This document shows, piece after piece, positions 13,447 through 14,376 of a stretch of 14,376 bases of DNA (positions are counted from its first letter, which is position 1; every line of letters begins with the position of its first letter). The position numbers and the translations under genes were made by a program. Origin of the DNA: Erysipelothrix sp. UBA3377 (GTDB lineage Bacteria; Bacillota_I; Bacilli_A; Erysipelotrichales; Erysipelotrichaceae); assembly GCA_002359085.1 (NCBI GenBank), contig DEQB01000031.1, positions 1 through 14,376 on the forward strand, written 5' to 3'. Under the pieces are notes generated by a model. It did not search any database and was not told the DNA's origin. It was given only the letters and a program-made list of their open reading frames with translations.

Positions 13447-13538
13447 AAAGATAATCTAAAACAACTTAAAAAAATCAAATCATTTCAAATTATCTAAATA
13501 TTGAAAAAAATGGTTGTTTGTCAATTTAAGAATGTAAG

Positions 13539-14135
13539 TTATCCTAAAGATTGTACTTCATCAAACAAATCCAAGAATTGCAAATCATGAGTTACTACTA
13601 CGATTGTCTTATTCTCTTTTTTAAGCGTTTCTATTAATTTGAAAATAATCAATGCATTGTCATAATCTAAATTACCCGTCGGCTCATCTGCCAAGATGAT
13701 GGATGAGGGTTTCAGCAGTAAACGTGCAAATGCAACGCGTTGTTGTTCACCTCCGGATATTGAAAAGACATTTTTATCCAGTATTGAATCAGGTAAACCA
13801 ACTTTTTCAAGTGCCGTTCTAATTTCTATATCCACATCATTGTACTTCGCATATCGTGTCGCAATTTTCAAATTATCATACACTGTTTTATGATGAATCA
13901 GTGCTGAATTTTGAAATAGGTAGGAAACCTTATTTCTAAACAACACATCCAATTGTTTGCGGCTGGGGTTTGAATAGTCTTCATCATATAGATACACTTC
14001 ACCTGAATCGCCCGTATCCAGTCCGCACATAATATTCAACAATGTGGTTTTTCCTTGTCCAGACTTGCCTACGATGGCGACCATGGTATTTTCTTTAACC
14101 GACATACTAGGGAACTTATCTATCCTAATAAGCAT
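13539..14135 (-). pseudogene. MacB-like ABC ATPase, lactococcin-972-exporter type, 5'-truncated
   Basis: The 198-residue frame contains Walker A GKSGQGKT (23-30), a Q-loop in YLFQNSALI, signature SISGGEQQRVAFARLLLKP, Walker B IILADEPTGNLD and THD. The wording YLFQNSALI...TVYDNL and LLLKPSSIILADEP closely resembles the 'putative bacteriocin export ABC transporter, lactococcin 972 group'. Proteins of that group are a little over 200 residues, so the C-terminus looks natural, but the first ~20 residues (normally a strand such as 'IELKNISKSFG') are replaced by MLIRIDKFPS. Right upstream lies an IS3-type transposase end, so the promoter and true start were lost. It may survive only as a remnant. 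No partner permease lies nearby on this strand inside the window. Confidence 0.75.
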
Positions 14136-14258
14136 AAAACAAAAGCCGAGATGAAAGTTCTCATCATCGATTATTTAACAGACTACTACCCTAATAAACG
14201 TATTCACATAAAACTAAAAATGACTCCAAAAGAATTTGAAGCATCACTTAGGAGGTAA
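14133..14258 (+). pseudogene. IS3-family (IS150-like) transposase, C-terminal remnant
   Basis: The last ~41 codons read EMKVLIIDYLTDYYPNKRIH and then KLKMTPKEFEASLRR, matching the end of the integrase-core transposase (OrfB) of the IS3 family, IS150 group (I.DYI.YYN..R....LKKMTP.QY). Everything upstream, including the DDE core, is absent: the reading frame to the left belongs to the reverse strand of the ABC ATPase gene. It is an inactive fragment whose junction with the ATPase lies near 14120-14140. Confidence 0.72.
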
Positions 14259-14292
14259 CTTAACTCCCTGTAAGGAAATCTGTTGCAGTTCC
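14133..14292 (+). mobile_element. Right end of an IS3-family insertion sequence
   Basis: This covers the transposase end plus about 30 bases of the IS right flank. TGCAGTTCC at 14284-14292 resembles the terminal TGCAGT-type ends of IS150-like elements, but the exact end cannot be set without a reference copy. The left part of the IS is missing, so the element was deleted or recombined after insertion. Confidence 0.5.
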
Positions 14293-14294
14293 CT

Positions 14295-14351
14295 ATATTG
14301 TACAATAGAAGGGATTTACATTAATTACAATAATACTGTTGTATTTCTTTA
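14295..14351 (+). repeat. 57-bp repeat with palindrome, copy 2
   Basis: It matches 7939-7995 with three differences. The palindrome TATTGTACAATA lies at 14296-14307. It begins right after the IS remnant, as copy 1 begins right after the recombinase remnant. Confidence 0.75.
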
Positions 14352-14376
14352 CATGTATGGGAATAGATGGTATAAT
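14348..14376 (+). promoter_or_regulatory. Strong promoter reading out of the window
   Basis: TTTACA (14348-14353), a 17-base spacer and a perfect TATAAT (14371-14376), preceded by TGG (extended -10). The -35 overlaps the end of the 57-bp repeat. In copy 1 the same place reads TTTAAG and no matching -10 follows. The gene it drives lies beyond the window. Confidence 0.7.

Noticed and set aside
13449..13495. Inverted repeat AGATAAT...ATTATCT as a bidirectional terminator between the convergent genes
   Set aside because: Only 7 AT-rich pairs with a 33-base loop and no T-run next to the stem; likely incidental.
14055..14132. 5' part of the plus-strand frame leading into the transposase remnant
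   Set aside because: These codons are the complement of the ABC ATPase N-terminal coding sequence; transposase similarity begins only at about 14133.

Overview
The window is AT-rich Bacillota-type DNA: strong AGGAGG ribosome sites, sigma-A-like promoters, a lipobox lipoprotein and a Gram-positive Sec adhesin. The gene styles would fit an Erysipelotrichia-like host, but that is an impression and not a demonstrated assignment. It looks like an accessory region built from remnants of several mobile elements. No rRNA, tRNA or CRISPR array was seen.

Left part (1-4946): a promoter followed within 60 bases by a strong terminator (a short RNA or attenuator), then two surface-protein genes. The first encodes a membrane-anchored protein with an Ig-like domain and a Cys-containing C-terminal domain. 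The second encodes a large thioester/CnaB adhesin. Both are preceded by copies of an 18-bp palindrome (GGTGCCAAWWTTGGCACC type), and a 7-codon leader ORF (MRRVRPP) lies before the adhesin. The adhesin loses its normal C-terminus inside a fifth CnaB repeat and runs in frame into the C-terminal part of a large serine recombinase, a chimeric gene. The simplest reading is an internal deletion in an integrative element that joined an internal cargo gene to the terminal recombinase gene.

Middle part (4951-7930): a VOC/glyoxalase-like gene without a visible ribosome site, then a tight two-gene operon with its own promoter: an XRE repressor and a 460-residue protein combining an ImmA/IrrE zinc peptidase (HEICH) with a Fic AMP-transferase-type domain carrying a complete HPFxDGNGRxxR motif. 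This module is the most interesting candidate system here, as a toxin-antitoxin or defence-like switch. It is followed by a broken RpiR regulator start and a second copy of the recombinase 3' end, so VOC, XRE, ImmA-Fic and RpiR' sit between two ~0.52 kb direct repeats. The repeats are about 97% identical over their first ~220 bases and about 84% after that (counted by eye).

Right part (7931-14376): a small secreted protein gene whose predicted transcript start and 3' region carry a 13-bp inverted repeat; a lipoprotein gene; a frameshifted fragment of a lipoprotein paralogue; and an ABC exporter operon (ATPase plus a 782-residue permease that appears internally duplicated). On the opposite strand lies a 5'-truncated ATPase resembling the lactococcin-972-group bacteriocin exporters, cut by the end of an IS3/IS150-type insertion sequence. 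A 57-bp repeat containing the palindrome TATTGTACAATA occurs just after the recombinase remnant and again near the IS remnant, and at the window end it runs into a strong outward promoter.
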